Positions 30,911 to 40,696 of a stretch of 64,000 bases of DNA are shown here, piece after piece. The stretch spans positions 21,824,001 through 21,888,000 of the forward strand of contig JBHGNT010000004.1 in NCBI GenBank assembly GCA_043228905.1, written 5' to 3'. A program made the translations under genes and the position numbers. The stretch's first letter is position 1; every line of letters starts with the position of its first letter. Under the pieces are notes generated by a model. That model did no database searches and had not been told where the DNA came from. It saw only the letters and a program-made list of their open reading frames with translations. The stretch comes from Azolla caroliniana. Taxonomy: Eukaryota > Polypodiophyta.

Positions 30911-31080
30911 TCAAGAGGAAAGAGAGTGGTCGGCGATCCGAGCGAAATTGAGGACAACCCAACTCGGACCACTCTCAAGTCAGCAGCCAAATCAATGTTG
31001 CCAACACTCGATCATGAGAAATTCTCTCCTTAGAGGATTCAAGAATCGGAGAAGCCCTCTACAATGCACAAGAGGCACAC

Positions 31081-31599
31081 ATGTGGCTATTGGATTCCGG
31101 TGCCACATTTCACGTGACCCCAAACATCGAGTGGTTTTCAAACTATTTGGTCGGTGCCCGCGGCACAATCTGACTAGGCAACGGGTAGGAGTGTAGAATC
31201 GCAGGGACCAGAGAGGTTCCCATCTGATTGCATAATGGCAACATGATCACCCTGCACCAAGTTCGGCATGTACCAGATCTAAAGAGGAGTCTAGTCTCTA
31301 TCGACATGTTAGTTGAAAACGGGTACCAAACAACTCTTAGTGAGTCAACATGGATGATCAGCCATGGAAATCTCAAAATCGGGAGCGTGCACAAGTACAA
31401 TAACTTGTACCCATTAATGGTGATCAATCTAGAAGGGTCCGTGAACATAGCCGAAAAGACTGACCCAAACTTATGGTATGGACGACTTGGTCATATGTCT
31501 CAAGCCAGACTCGATCAGCTGATGGCGGTTAGCTACATGCCTAAACTCCAAGCAAAGATTGACTTCTGTGAGCACTGTCGATATGGGAAACAGACCTGA
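31081..31599 (+). pseudogene. Element M protease and GAG-pre-integrase
   Basis: WLLDSGATFHVTPN at about 31082 is the copia protease site. After stops near 31170-31230, 31228-31599 reads VRHVPDLKRSLVSIDML and NLWYGRLGHMSQARL, FCEHCRYGKQ. The usual LWHKRLGH histidine is tyrosine-glycine here. Confidence 0.85.
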
Positions 31600-32154
31600 A
31601 GTCTGCACTCTCTCCACTATGAGACAGTACGACAACCCCTAGAGCTCGTGCACACAAATATATGTGGGGCTATGCCAAAGCGATCATTGGGAGGCTCCCA
31701 ATACTTCATCACTTTTGTAGATGATTGTACACGGAAGGTCTGGGCCTATTCCATCAGATCCAAAGATGAAGCGTTTGAGGTCTTCTCTCCGTGGATGAAG
31801 TGGAGAACCGGTCAGGATACAGAGTGAAGACACTCTGATCCGACTACGGAGGAGAATACACCTCCCGAGCCTTCAAACAATACCTGTCTGACAAAGGGAT
31901 TCGACATCAAAAGACCGTTCCTTACACACCCATGCAGAATGGATCATCCGAACGATCCAGGAGAGGGTGACAACAATGCTCCAAGAAGCCGGACTAAAGT
32001 TGGAGTTTTGGGCCGAGGCATTGCAAACGGCAGTTACATATCTGGTAAATCTTTCACCATCGAAAGCAATCAGGCTTCAAGTGCCACAAACATTATGGTC
32101 GGACAAACAACCCACCTATGATGGGCTCCGTATATTCAGATGTGAAGCCTACGC
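31600..32154 (+). pseudogene. Element M integrase, part left of E
   Basis: Reads LELVHTNICGAM (first catalytic Asp changed to Asn), YFITFVDDCTRKVWAY, SDYGGEYTS (second Asp kept) and YTPMQNGSSERS (Glu kept), in broken frames. 31967 on reads LEFWAEALQTAVTYLVN up to RCEAYAV, where E begins. Confidence 0.82.
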
Positions 32155-32765
32155 TGTCGTGAAGAAAACCGTCCACAAGCGGAATCGGTGCACCGAAGCG
32201 TAGGAACCGGCTCTTCATACACGTGCGCCTTATGTTGTACATAGAAGATCCTCGGTAGGTAGGAAGTTAATAGGAAACGGCTCCTTCCTTGCCTATAAAA
32301 GGAGGGAGACAAGGAGGGGAGGGGGGATCACGAAGTAAGGGAGGACGAAGTTCTGTCGGATTGTGGGCCGAAGGCTTCTCTCTTCCAAACTCCATAGCTT
32401 CTTTCTGTGCAAGTTTCGGGAGGCTTGCGCTGCTCTGAGGAATGCCCGAGTGCTTCCGGCAGCACCTCCAACCTACTTCTTCCTTTCTGTACATTTACGA
32501 GCAGGCATCGGCATCTGTTCGCCGGCCTGTTCGGTTGTAACCGACTTCGTGCTTGTTGTTTTTCTTGTTTATATTTATTTCTACATACATTCGTGTCTCT
32601 CTGTGTCGTTGTCGCACTCGCGTCTCTGTGTCGAAGGGCCGTGTCCCTGTGAATCTACGCTCGCACCTTGTGGGTCTCTTCCCCTCCCCTTTTCTCTCTT
32701 GCTCTTCGGTACAGGACCCCCGAGGTCCCGCCTCATTCCACACATCCGCGAGGGATACCTCGACA
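32155..32765 (+). repeat. Element E 5' LTR
   Basis: 611 bp. TGTCGTGAAG to CTCGACA. The TATAAAA at about 32297 lies within CTCCTTCCTT...AAGGAGGGAG. The end carries hairpin CGAGG-GATA-CCTCG. Confidence 0.93.
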
Positions 32766-32768
32766 TCT

Positions 32769-32786
32769 TGGTGAACCCGACGTGAA
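32769..32786 (+). promoter_or_regulatory. Element E primer binding site
   Basis: TGGTGAACCCGACGTGAAG, three bases after the LTR, identical to B and G. Confidence 0.85.
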
Positions 32787-32808
32787 GAAGGCGGCAGAAG
32801 TGCAGAAG

Positions 32809-34101
32809 ATGAAGGGGTCGGATCTTGCAGAGGCCATGGCTTCGGCCGTGGATCGGATATTGAGTGCACGCGAGGGCACCGGCGCCCTCGACAGAGCCAT
32901 TGAGGCGGTCGTCGGTACGATCAGCCGGTTTAGCGGAAAGGATGCCACGAAGTATTTGGCGTCCTACGGGGCAGAAATGCTGATGCGGGACATTCCGGAA
33001 GAGAGGCGTCTTGCCGGGTTTCCTCGAGTGGCGATGCCGAGCATCCATGCGGAGGTGCTCGAGGTGCGGGCGGAGAGCCGTACCTGGGAGGAGTTCGAAG
33101 GCCGACTCCTAGAAAAATACGGGCTGGACAACGCGCTCCGGCTTTCGAAACGAGACTTCATGGAATGGGTGGAGTCCCCCGGCAAGGGAAGAAACGCGTC
33201 GGCACTCCTCTGGGAGTTTGACGAACGCTTTGCGTGCCTTTCGGCGCTTGACCGTACCGTTCTGGATACGAGCCGGGTCCTACTGTTCGTCAAGTCGGTG
33301 GACGAGCGGGACCGGGATCAAGTCGGCTCCTTGCTGGAAACCGAAGACGGGCTGACGACCGACTGGGCTGCGGTTAAGAGAGTCTGTGGCCGTTTCGACA
33401 AACGGCGAGAATGGGTTGATGACGGGGCAGCCGGTGCGGGCTCTGTCACAGCAAGGAGGCTTGAACCGGCGCCGCAAGGGCAAAGGGAAGAGGCCCGGGA
33501 GTGGCTCGAAACCGGTTCGGCTTCGACCGGCATGGTCAATGGCTCATCCGGAGGAGCAGCGCTGGAGGAGTTGACGCGAGCGATAAAGGATCTCCAGATC
33601 GCCCAGACTCGAAGGGAAGGCGGCGAACCGGCTCATGACCGACGGCCGGTAGTAGGGAACAGGTGCATGTGGTGCGACGAGGTCGGCCACGTCCGAAAGG
33701 ACTGCGGCGATTTCGCAGAAGCGTTGAGGAATCGGGTGGTGTACCTGTGGGAAGGCCGGGTGCACGTCGGTGACACCAGAAGGGCCCTAAACCGAAACGA
33801 CGGGCGAGGAGGTATGAAGAGACTGATGGAAGAGGCAGCGGCCAGACACGTGGAGGCCATCCACTACTCGGCGTCGGCCGGTATTCGGGTCGGGGGCAGC
33901 GAGGCCCGAAAGGAGAGCAAGGACGGGTTCTGGTCGGCAATGCTGGAAGGCCTTGCCGGCGCACGGCTAAAGAAAGATGAAACGGACCGCGCTGAGAGAC
34001 GGGTCCGGGAAATAACCGGGTGGAGCGATCCGGTCGAGGAGAAGACAGGCTTCGTAGAAGCCGCCTGCCGGAACTACGAGGCTCTGGTAGAAGACAAATG
34101 A
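32809..34101 (+). CDS. Element E Gag with zinc knuckle
   Basis: ATG at 32809 (MKGSDLAEAM) is chosen because upstream in-frame codons lie in the primer site and LTR. 430 residues. The capsid-like region (SRFSGKDATKYL, RDFMEWVESPGK, VLLFVKSVDERD, TTDWAAVKRVC) aligns with G and A. A CCHC knuckle CMWCDEVGHVRKDC is near residue 285. The frame ends in TGA (34099-34101), and the protease lies in the same frame straight after. The stop could be a CGA codon lost by CpG decay or a readthrough stop. Confidence 0.88.
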   Translation: MKGSDLAEAMASAVDRILSAREGTGALDRAIEAVVGTISRFSGKDATKYLASYGAEMLMRDIPEERRLAGFPRVAMPSIHAEVLEVRAESRTWEEFEGRLLEKYGLDNALRLSKRDFMEWVESPGKGRNASALLWEFDERFACLSALDRTVLDTSRVLLFVKSVDERDRDQVGSLLETEDGLTTDWAAVKRVCGRFDKRREWVDDGAAGAGSVTARRLEPAPQGQREEAREWLETGSASTGMVNGSSGGAALEELTRAIKDLQIAQTRREGGEPAHDRRPVVGNRCMWCDEVGHVRKDCGDFAEALRNRVVYLWEGRVHVGDTRRALNRNDGRGGMKRLMEEAAARHVEAIHYSASAGIRVGGSEARKESKDGFWSAMLEGLAGARLKKDETDRAERRVREITGWSDPVEEKTGFVEAACRNYEALVEDK

Positions 34102-34935
34102 GTGGGGAAAGCCGGAGCGGCCGGGCCCTCACAACGGTACGAGACCCGATTCGGGCAACGACGGAACGATGCCGGTGGGTCCAGCGCGCAAGATAACCCC
34201 AAGAAGGGCGGATACCGATTGGGGACGGAAATAGAAAGGACCACGGACCTACGAAAGGTCCTAGAAGAACGGATCCTCGACAGCAAAGTGGAGTTATCAT
34301 TGCGAGAGGTGCTAGGGATCGGAAAGAAGGAGTTCCACGACTCCATTGTGGACCTGGTGAAACGGAAGAAGCTGTCGACGGAGACGGAACCGGAAAGACC
34401 GGTGGAGGTGCGGACGACGCACATCGACGACATGGCGCTGGAAGATGAGTGGGCGGAGAGCCACTATTCAAGGCCGCACTGGGCCCGAGCGACCACGGAG
34501 ACCCCGGTAAAGATCGGAGATGTTCAGGAACCGGTGGTGGCATTGGTGGACCACGGTTCGGAAATAAACCTGATGTCCATGGACTTCTATAAGAAGGGAA
34601 AGTGGCCGATCAACACCAAGCACGGGTGGAAGATACGGGCGGCGACGCGCGCCACCGAGGAACTGCACGGGGCCTGCCCGAACGTGCGAGTCAAGATCGG
34701 CGACGTCGAGATTGACCAGCACTTCTTCGTACAGGAGACGTCCTCGCACCCGGTCATATTAGGGGAACCATACATCACGGCGGCGCGAATGGAGACCAAG
34801 GTGCTGAACAACGGTTCGGCCTACGCGAGGGTCAAAAGCCAGGACGGGCGCCATTTGGTTCAATTTCTGACGGTGCGGCCGAACCACGAGAGAAACTGCG
34901 AATCCCTCGGTGGCGAGAACCGGGAGGATTTTTAG
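34102..34935 (+). CDS. Element E protease region
   Basis: In frame with Gag after one stop codon. Residues 140-245 form a retropepsin-like domain: VVALVDHGSEINLMS (active site D-H-G-S in place of D-S/T-G) and HPVILGEPYITAARM. The N-terminal 130 residues are a charged linker. It ends in TAG at 34933-34935, after which the frame is decayed to about 35070. Confidence 0.78.
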   Translation: MGKAGAAGPSQRYETRFGQRRNDAGGSSAQDNPKKGGYRLGTEIERTTDLRKVLEERILDSKVELSLREVLGIGKKEFHDSIVDLVKRKKLSTETEPERPVEVRTTHIDDMALEDEWAESHYSRPHWARATTETPVKIGDVQEPVVALVDHGSEINLMSMDFYKKGKWPINTKHGWKIRAATRATEELHGACPNVRVKIGDVEIDQHFFVQETSSHPVILGEPYITAARMETKVLNNGSAYARVKSQDGRHLVQFLTVRPNHERNCESLGGENREDF

Positions 34936-35069
34936 AGAGGGTTGCCAAGGCGTGGGGCCGAGACAGCCCGGACACTCGGGAAAGACCCCACGACTGTACG
35001 ATAGAACCGAAACCGAAGGAACCTTGTACGATAGGTAGGAAATTCTGCTTCTCCAACAACGGAGGGTGT

Positions 35070-36332
35070 ATGATAGTCGGCATCGTCGGCCGAGAAAAGA
35101 CAAGGGCGGAAGTGCGACTTCGAGCGTGCGGAGTTCTCGGCCCGGACGAGGAAATCAGCGGAGCCGTGGAGGCGGTCTCCTTCGACGACACCTTGGGAAT
35201 GCTGGGGGAGGTAGCCAGAGAAGACCTTAACGAAGACCGGACGATACCGGTATGTTCCGAAGAGATGTACAAAGTCATCGCGAACTTCAGTCGGGGGCTC
35301 GGGTCGGATCAGACGGCCCGAGTTAGCACGAAGTACAAGACTGTGGACCGGAAGGTAAGGCCTGTCGCGGCACCCTTATCGGAGGGCAGCGAGTCCCGAA
35401 TCAGAGGGGTTGCGTCGGACCCCAGTTTACGAGATCCGGCCTGCATAGGACACACCTTCACTGACGGGACGCTCCGGGAGCTCAAGATCGGTGGGGGCGG
35501 GTTCCTACTGCCGACGGAGGAAGACCGGTTTCGGAGAATGCTCGGAAGGCACGGGAAAGCCTTCGCGTTTTCGCCGGAATAGATCGGGTGCGTAGACCCG
35601 ACGATTGTGGAGCCGATGGTGATATTCACGGTACCACATGTGTCGTGGAATCTCAAGCCGATTCCAGTACCGAGAGCTCACATCCCGAAGTTGATGGAGC
35701 TATTGAGGTAAAAAGTCGATATGGGCATTCTCGAACCGTCGAGTGCCCCATACTCGAACCGATGGTTTACCGTACCAAAGAAAAACGGAACATTGCGCTT
35801 CATTCAGGACCTGCAGCCGGTCAACAGAGTGACCATTCGGAACGCAGGAATCGGACCGACCATAGACGAGTTCGCAGAGGCCTTCGCCGGAAGGTCGATT
35901 TACTCGGTCGGTGATCTGTACTCGGGGTACGACCAGTTCCAGCTAGCCGTGGAGAGCAGAGACATTACGACGATGCGAACTCCCCTCGGCCTGGTGCGAA
36001 TGTGTACCCTGCCACAAGGAGGGACCAACTCGGTAGCCCACATGGTGAATGCAATGAACAAGGTACTGAGGGATTGCATCCTGGACATCACCATGCCGTT
36101 TCTAGACGACATCCCGATCAAGGGGTGCCCGGTGGAGGAGAAGGACGAGACAGTCGGGCCGGACGGATGCCGGCGATTCGTGGCGACACACATCGACGAC
36201 TGCGAGAAGGTGCTACAAAGGCTAGAGGATGCGAGGCTCACCTTCTCCGGGGAGAAATCGGCCTTCGGGCAATCGGAAATCCTGGTGGTCGGACACCTAT
36301 GTGGACCATATGGCCGGAAGCCGTCTCCGTGA
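35070..36332 (+). pseudogene. Element E reverse transcriptase
   Basis: 35070-35582 is a pre-RT linker. RT reads across stops at 35580 and 35709: KLMELLR, GILEPSSAPYSNRWF, VPKKNGTLRFIQDLQPVN, YSVGDLYSGYDQF, LPQGGTNSVAHMV, and catalytic MPFLDDIPIKG at about 36090. The two catalytic Asp are present. The frame ends GPYGRKPSP with a stop at 36330; the RNase H frame overlaps. Confidence 0.85.
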
Positions 36333-37674
36333 AGGTAGAAGCCATCTCCGCGATGAAGACCGACTGTAGCTCGGTTACGGAAGTTCAGAGGTTCCTGGGG
36401 GCATGCGCGTTCTACCACATATGGATCCCGCATTACGCCCACGTTGCGGAGCCGCTATACGGGTTGCTGAAGAAAGGGCGAAAATTCGAGTGGCGAGACG
36501 AGCACACGGAATCGGTCCGGAAGCTAAAGGAAGCTCTTGCGGCAGCACCGGCGCTCCGGAAGGCTGTCTACGAGAAGGGTACCCCGGTATACATAACGGT
36601 GGATACGAGTCCGACCGGGATCGGATGGGTCGTCAACCAAGAAGACAAGGACGGCATTCGGTTCCCGATCCGATTCGGCGCGAAGGTCCTCAGTGAGCGA
36701 CAGCGAGGGTACGCCCAAGTTAAACGCGAACTCTGGGGTATCGTTTCGGTAGTAAAGGCCGACAAAGACTACCTGATCGGGACAGAAGTGATTATCGAGA
36801 CGGATTGCCTGCCAATTCTCGGCATGGTTTCCGGATGCGCGACACCGGACCTGGCGATGCTCAGGTGGATAGCGTACATCAAGTCCCTGGACCCGGAAAT
36901 ACGGCACATTTCCGGAAAGGACAACGCCATGGCCGATATGCTTTCGAGGGCGAGGTTTGATGACGAGGGCGGCATGGTTTCGGAGGACGAAGAAGTCGGC
37001 GTGGACTTCTTCGAGGCAGCGTACGTGACGACTGATGGGACGAGCACTCCGGCACTTAACGACTTCGACGAGAGCAAGTACGACGGCGAGTGGCTCCAGA
37101 TCGGTGGATTTTTTAGGACGATGACACCGGATGCGTCGTGGACGAAGGACGAGGCCAACCGGATCCGGAAGAAAGCTTACCGATTCTTTCTCCGGGACGG
37201 ATACTTATGGAAGCACCCGAAGAAGAGGAACGGCGTCCCGCTCCGGGTGGTGGCGATGAAGGAAGAACAGGAGGAGCTGCTGACGGGCTACCACGACAGC
37301 CCTTGGGCCGGACACCGTGGAACGTGGGCCACGTTCGAGAAGATAAAGGGGAAGTACTGGTGGCCGGGACTGTACCGGGACGTGCATCGGTTCGTGACAA
37401 CTTGCGAGAGCTGTCAGATGCACTCCATGGTCCGGCATCGGGACGAGCTTCACCCTACGTACCCTCCGACCATCCACTTCAAATGGATTGTAGATCTGGT
37501 GACGATGCCGATGGGCGTAGGACAGATGCGGTATCTGGTCCTGGCTCGGGAAGATCTGACGAACCTGGTGGAAGGCCGAGCCCTTTAGATCAAAACGACC
37601 GCGGCCGTATGTCGGTTCCTGATCGAGGACCTGATATGCCGGTATGGGTGCGTCGGGAAGATCGTGGCTGATCG
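36303..37674 (+). CDS. Element E RNase H and integrase, N-terminal part
   Basis: Open to 37588. The RT connection reads FLGACAFYHIWIPHYAH. RNase H reads YITVDTSPTGIGWVV, AQVKRELWGIV and IIETDCLPILGM. The integrase zinc domain reads YHDSPWAGHRGT and CESCQMH. The integrase core starts WIVDLVTMP (first Asp). After a TAG at 37586-37588 the frame goes on to CGKIVADR (second Asp), where element F begins at 37675. Confidence 0.85.
37670..37674. repeat. Target duplication of element F, left copy
   Basis: GATCG here and at 51176-51180. Removing F with one copy restores the E integrase frame. Confidence 0.95.
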
Positions 37675-37820
37675 TGTTACCGGCCGGCAAGGAGTCCAAA
37701 ATACGGAGTGAAGGAATTAATTAAGTATGGTTGTAAATAAGCATAGTGTGGACGGACGGACTGGAAACGGTATGCCGTTCCAGATCCGGACGGATCCTGA
37801 ATGGGTGCGATAGGCACCGT
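37675..37820 (+). repeat. Element F 5' LTR, part left of G
   Basis: TGTTACCGGCCGG to GGCACCGT, matching 50758-50903. G then begins; CCGT is its target duplication. Confidence 0.93.
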
Positions 37821-38608
37821 TGTCGTAGTGTATTTCGTACACTACGTGAAAAAGTAAAAATAATATAACCGATTTAATTACATATAAATAAATAAAATAA
37901 TATATCAAGATATTTACCACGTGCATAGGGCAGGATTCAAACCCTGTACCTCCACGTAGCCAAACCTCAACTTTACCATTATGCTACCTTATCTTTAGTG
38001 TTCTATAAATAGATTTAATAACTATAACTGCTTTATTTGCGCCTACCTTTATTAAAAGGTAAATCGTGCATTTTTAGAGTGCGTGAATATTTTATAGAAA
38101 AACGCAAGCAACTAAAAAGTGACTCATGCACATCTAGCGTGCATGAGCACTATATTTAGCAAATAAAAGCAAGGATTAGAAAAGCATCACATGCACATTT
38201 AGTGTGCATGAACATATTAGAAAAAAAGCATGTAGCTATGCTCAGTCTCTCCCATCACTACATAAGGATGGGGAGCACAATGTAATAGGCGTGTGAAATA
38301 TTTGGAAATTGGATATATTTCCAAAAACACCAACCGATTAATATAATCGTGGGATTCACGAAAATAATATAATCTATACTTGTGGGATTCACAAGTTTCT
38401 TATATCTTTCTTTCAATCTAAATACATATTCTTATCTAAATATTGATTAATCGAATACAATACACTCGTGGGATTCACGAAATTTCTATCTCTCTTTCTA
38501 ATAATCTATTCATTACTAGCCTCATCTCATATTCTTCTTTCTCCTAGTCCAAAACCTCGGCGGTTCCCACCCGACTCATGCAACGATCCGAAGCCGAAAG
38601 GCACGACA
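37821..38608 (+). repeat. Element G 5' LTR
   Basis: TGTCGTAGTG to CACGACA. It contains an antisense tRNA-like segment, three similar hairpins at 38347-38361, 38379-38395 and 38466-38480, and a terminal GCC-GAAA-GGC hairpin. The four differences from the 3' copy are all G/A changes at CpG sites. Confidence 0.95.
37919..37985 (-). other. tRNA-like segment in G LTR (antisense)
   Basis: The minus strand reads GGTAGCATAATGGTAAAG (A-box like) and about 40 bases later GGGTTTGAATCC (B-box; GGGTTCGAATCC in the 3' LTR copy at 40795-40861). The T-arm is imperfect and no full acceptor stem forms, so it is tRNA-derived, not a working tRNA gene. Confidence 0.65.
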
Positions 38609-38612
38609 CAGT

Positions 38613-38630
38613 TGGTGAACCCGACGTGAA
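38613..38630 (+). promoter_or_regulatory. Element G primer binding site
   Basis: TGGTGAACCCGACGTGAAG, four bases after the LTR end, identical to B and E. Confidence 0.85.
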
Positions 38631-38646
38631 GGCGGGTGGCAAGGAG

Positions 38647-40602
38647 ATGGAGAATCAACAAGAGGCAATGAGCATAACGATGATGATGATGTTCGAGCGG
38701 ATGCTACAAGAACAACGTGTGATGTCGGAGATCACGGGGGCAGTAAAGCGGCTCGTACAACGAAACGGACAATTCAACGGAAACGATGTGTCACGCTATC
38801 TACGTGACTACAAGGCGGAGATGATACAATGTGGGATACCGGAAGGATTGCAAGTGACATCCTTCAATCGGGTGGCCACGGATGAGCTACAAGAGAGAAT
38901 CCACAAGATACGGCAACAAAACTCGACATGGGGGTCATTCGAAGAAGCTTTACGAGAGGCATATGATTACAAGAGATCGAAGGGAAAAGATCGGCGAGAA
39001 TTCGATGAATGGGTGGCATCGGAGAAGACCCACCGAAGTGCAACACAAGCATTCCTAGAGTTCGAGCATCGTTTTGCTCGACTCTCGGAGCGGGAACAAC
39101 GATTGGTGGGGGAGGATAAAGTCCTAATGTTCGTAAGATCGATCGATCGAAAAGAAAGGATGGACATCGGGATCGAACTCGAAGATGATGACGGTGCGAA
39201 CGGTCTTACCGAGGATTGGGCCAAAGTCGAAAGGGTATGCCGGAGACATGATGAGAGGAAGATGAGAATCTTGTCAACGACATGGCCGATGAAGGATGGT
39301 CGATTGAAGACAAACGATGGAGCCGATATGAAGGCCGAAATACAACATGATGGTGCGACGGAAGAGGGTGTAAAACAAGCTACCCTCTTGTCTTGCGAAA
39401 GAACGACGGCGAAGGATAAGGCCGATAACCCAAGTGTAGAAGAAGATTTCGGGATACAAGTGCCCGAGACATCGGGTCAAAAAGGGGTAAGCATAATAGA
39501 TGTTTGCATAATTGATGCAGATAAAGAGTGTGAAGCGGATGTGATTAAGGAGGTACCCACAAAAGACGAAATCGAATCGGAGGTGGCTATGGACGAATCA
39601 ATGGCGGATTGCCATATCGAGACTTCCCCACCACTGATTCCAGAGACTCCGGCGGTTGTGATCGAAAGGCAACGTGAGACCGAAGAGACGGAAGGTGGCG
39701 GAGAGAAAACGAATGTCGAAGCCGACGAATACGATGAAGAGATAGCCGAGAAGAATGCTAAGGGTGAAACTACGAAAGAAGGTAATACCGAGGATTCATG
39801 CCAACAATATCTAGAGACTTCGGCGGTTGTGTCCGAGAACCAACGTGAGACCAGAGAGACGGGAGGTGGCAGCAAGGAAGGTAAAGTCGGAAGCCGGTTC
39901 GGATGGAAGATGATCCGTCTAGAATTCCGATGTAAACAAAAGCACGACAACACGAAGGTCGAGTCTACGAGGGGAGAAGCATGTAATACAGAGCACACGC
40001 TACGACACCAAAAGAAGCACGTGCTATGGCGTAAAAAGAAGCACGCGATACGGCGCAAAAAGAAGCACGCGCTACGGTGCAAAAAGAAGCATGCGCTACG
40101 GGGTAATACGACACATGCACTACGATGGAATGCGAAGCATGCGCTACGGCGTAATACGACGCATGCACAACAACGAGAAATGAAACATGCATTAAAGCCG
40201 CACAAGGACCTAACAACGAGCGCGTATTTGGAGGTCGACATCGACGCGTGGGTAGAACCTACGGAAGACAAGCGCAGAGCGGAGAGAGACAGCACGCCGA
40301 GATGCTCAAGAGGACCACAAGGGACCATGACAACCACTCATGGCAATGTAAAGAGTGAACGAAGAATATGGTGGATCGGATGGCGACAATGGTTCAGGTG
40401 GAAAGAATGGATGTGCTCAAAATGGAGAGACAAAGCTGACATAGCGAGAGAAACAGAGGGTACAAAAAGTAACGAAGAATTACGAGGGCCGGTAACCGGA
40501 GACCAGACAGAGCCGGCAACCGAACTGAACCGGAAACCGGGCGGAGCCGGCAACCAAAAAACCGGTGACCAAACGGGGCCGACAACCAAACACGACCGGT
40601 GA
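38647..40602 (+). CDS. Element G Gag-like protein
   Basis: ATG at 38647 (MENQQEAM) is chosen because earlier in-frame codons lie in the LTR and primer site. 651 residues, no internal stop. Residues 30-220 align with E Gag (NGQFNGNDVSRYL, REFDEWVASEKTHR, LMFVRSIDRKER, LTEDWAKVERVC). Two copies of the ETxAVVxExQRET..GGG motif occur near residues 335 and 400. There is no CCHC knuckle; instead residues about 455-520 hold eight basic octapeptide repeats (like KKHALRRK). A long acidic then basic tail follows. Likely a structural or RNA-binding protein acting with another element's enzymes; function is inferred. Confidence 0.85.
   Translation: MENQQEAMSITMMMMFERMLQEQRVMSEITGAVKRLVQRNGQFNGNDVSRYLRDYKAEMIQCGIPEGLQVTSFNRVATDELQERIHKIRQQNSTWGSFEEALREAYDYKRSKGKDRREFDEWVASEKTHRSATQAFLEFEHRFARLSEREQRLVGEDKVLMFVRSIDRKERMDIGIELEDDDGANGLTEDWAKVERVCRRHDERKMRILSTTWPMKDGRLKTNDGADMKAEIQHDGATEEGVKQATLLSCERTTAKDKADNPSVEEDFGIQVPETSGQKGVSIIDVCIIDADKECEADVIKEVPTKDEIESEVAMDESMADCHIETSPPLIPETPAVVIERQRETEETEGGGEKTNVEADEYDEEIAEKNAKGETTKEGNTEDSCQQYLETSAVVSENQRETRETGGGSKEGKVGSRFGWKMIRLEFRCKQKHDNTKVESTRGEACNTEHTLRHQKKHVLWRKKKHAIRRKKKHALRCKKKHALRGNTTHALRWNAKHALRRNTTHAQQREMKHALKPHKDLTTSAYLEVDIDAWVEPTEDKRRAERDSTPRCSRGPQGTMTTTHGNVKSERRIWWIGWRQWFRWKEWMCSKWRDKADIARETEGTKSNEELRGPVTGDQTEPATELNRKPGGAGNQKTGDQTGPTTKHDR
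40012..40203 (+). repeat. Eight 24-bp coding repeats in element G
   Basis: The unit is like AAGAAGCACGCGCTACGGCG plus CAAA. It encodes K-K-H-A-L-R-x-x, rich in Lys, His and Arg, and degenerates towards the end. Confidence 0.9.
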
Positions 40603-40658
40603 CGAAACCAACCGGGCGGAGAACGGACGGATGAGACTAACAATCACCGACAACTTCG

Positions 40659-40696
40659 GCACATACCGGAGGATGTGCGGGTTCGGAGGGGGCGAG
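40659..40696 (+). promoter_or_regulatory. Conserved hairpin and polypurine tract of element G
   Basis: GCACAT (40659-40664) and ATGTGC (40673-40678), then GGAGGGGGCGAG against the LTR. Confidence 0.75.

Noticed and set aside
37919-37985. Functional tRNA gene on the minus strand in the G LTR (and at 12315, 57778)
   Set aside because: A and B boxes are good but the acceptor stem and T-stem do not pair fully; the sequence is in LTRs, so it is called tRNA-like only.
38578-38646. Upstream start for G Gag at 38578
   Set aside because: These codons lie in the LTR and primer site; the ATG at 38647 agrees with B and E.
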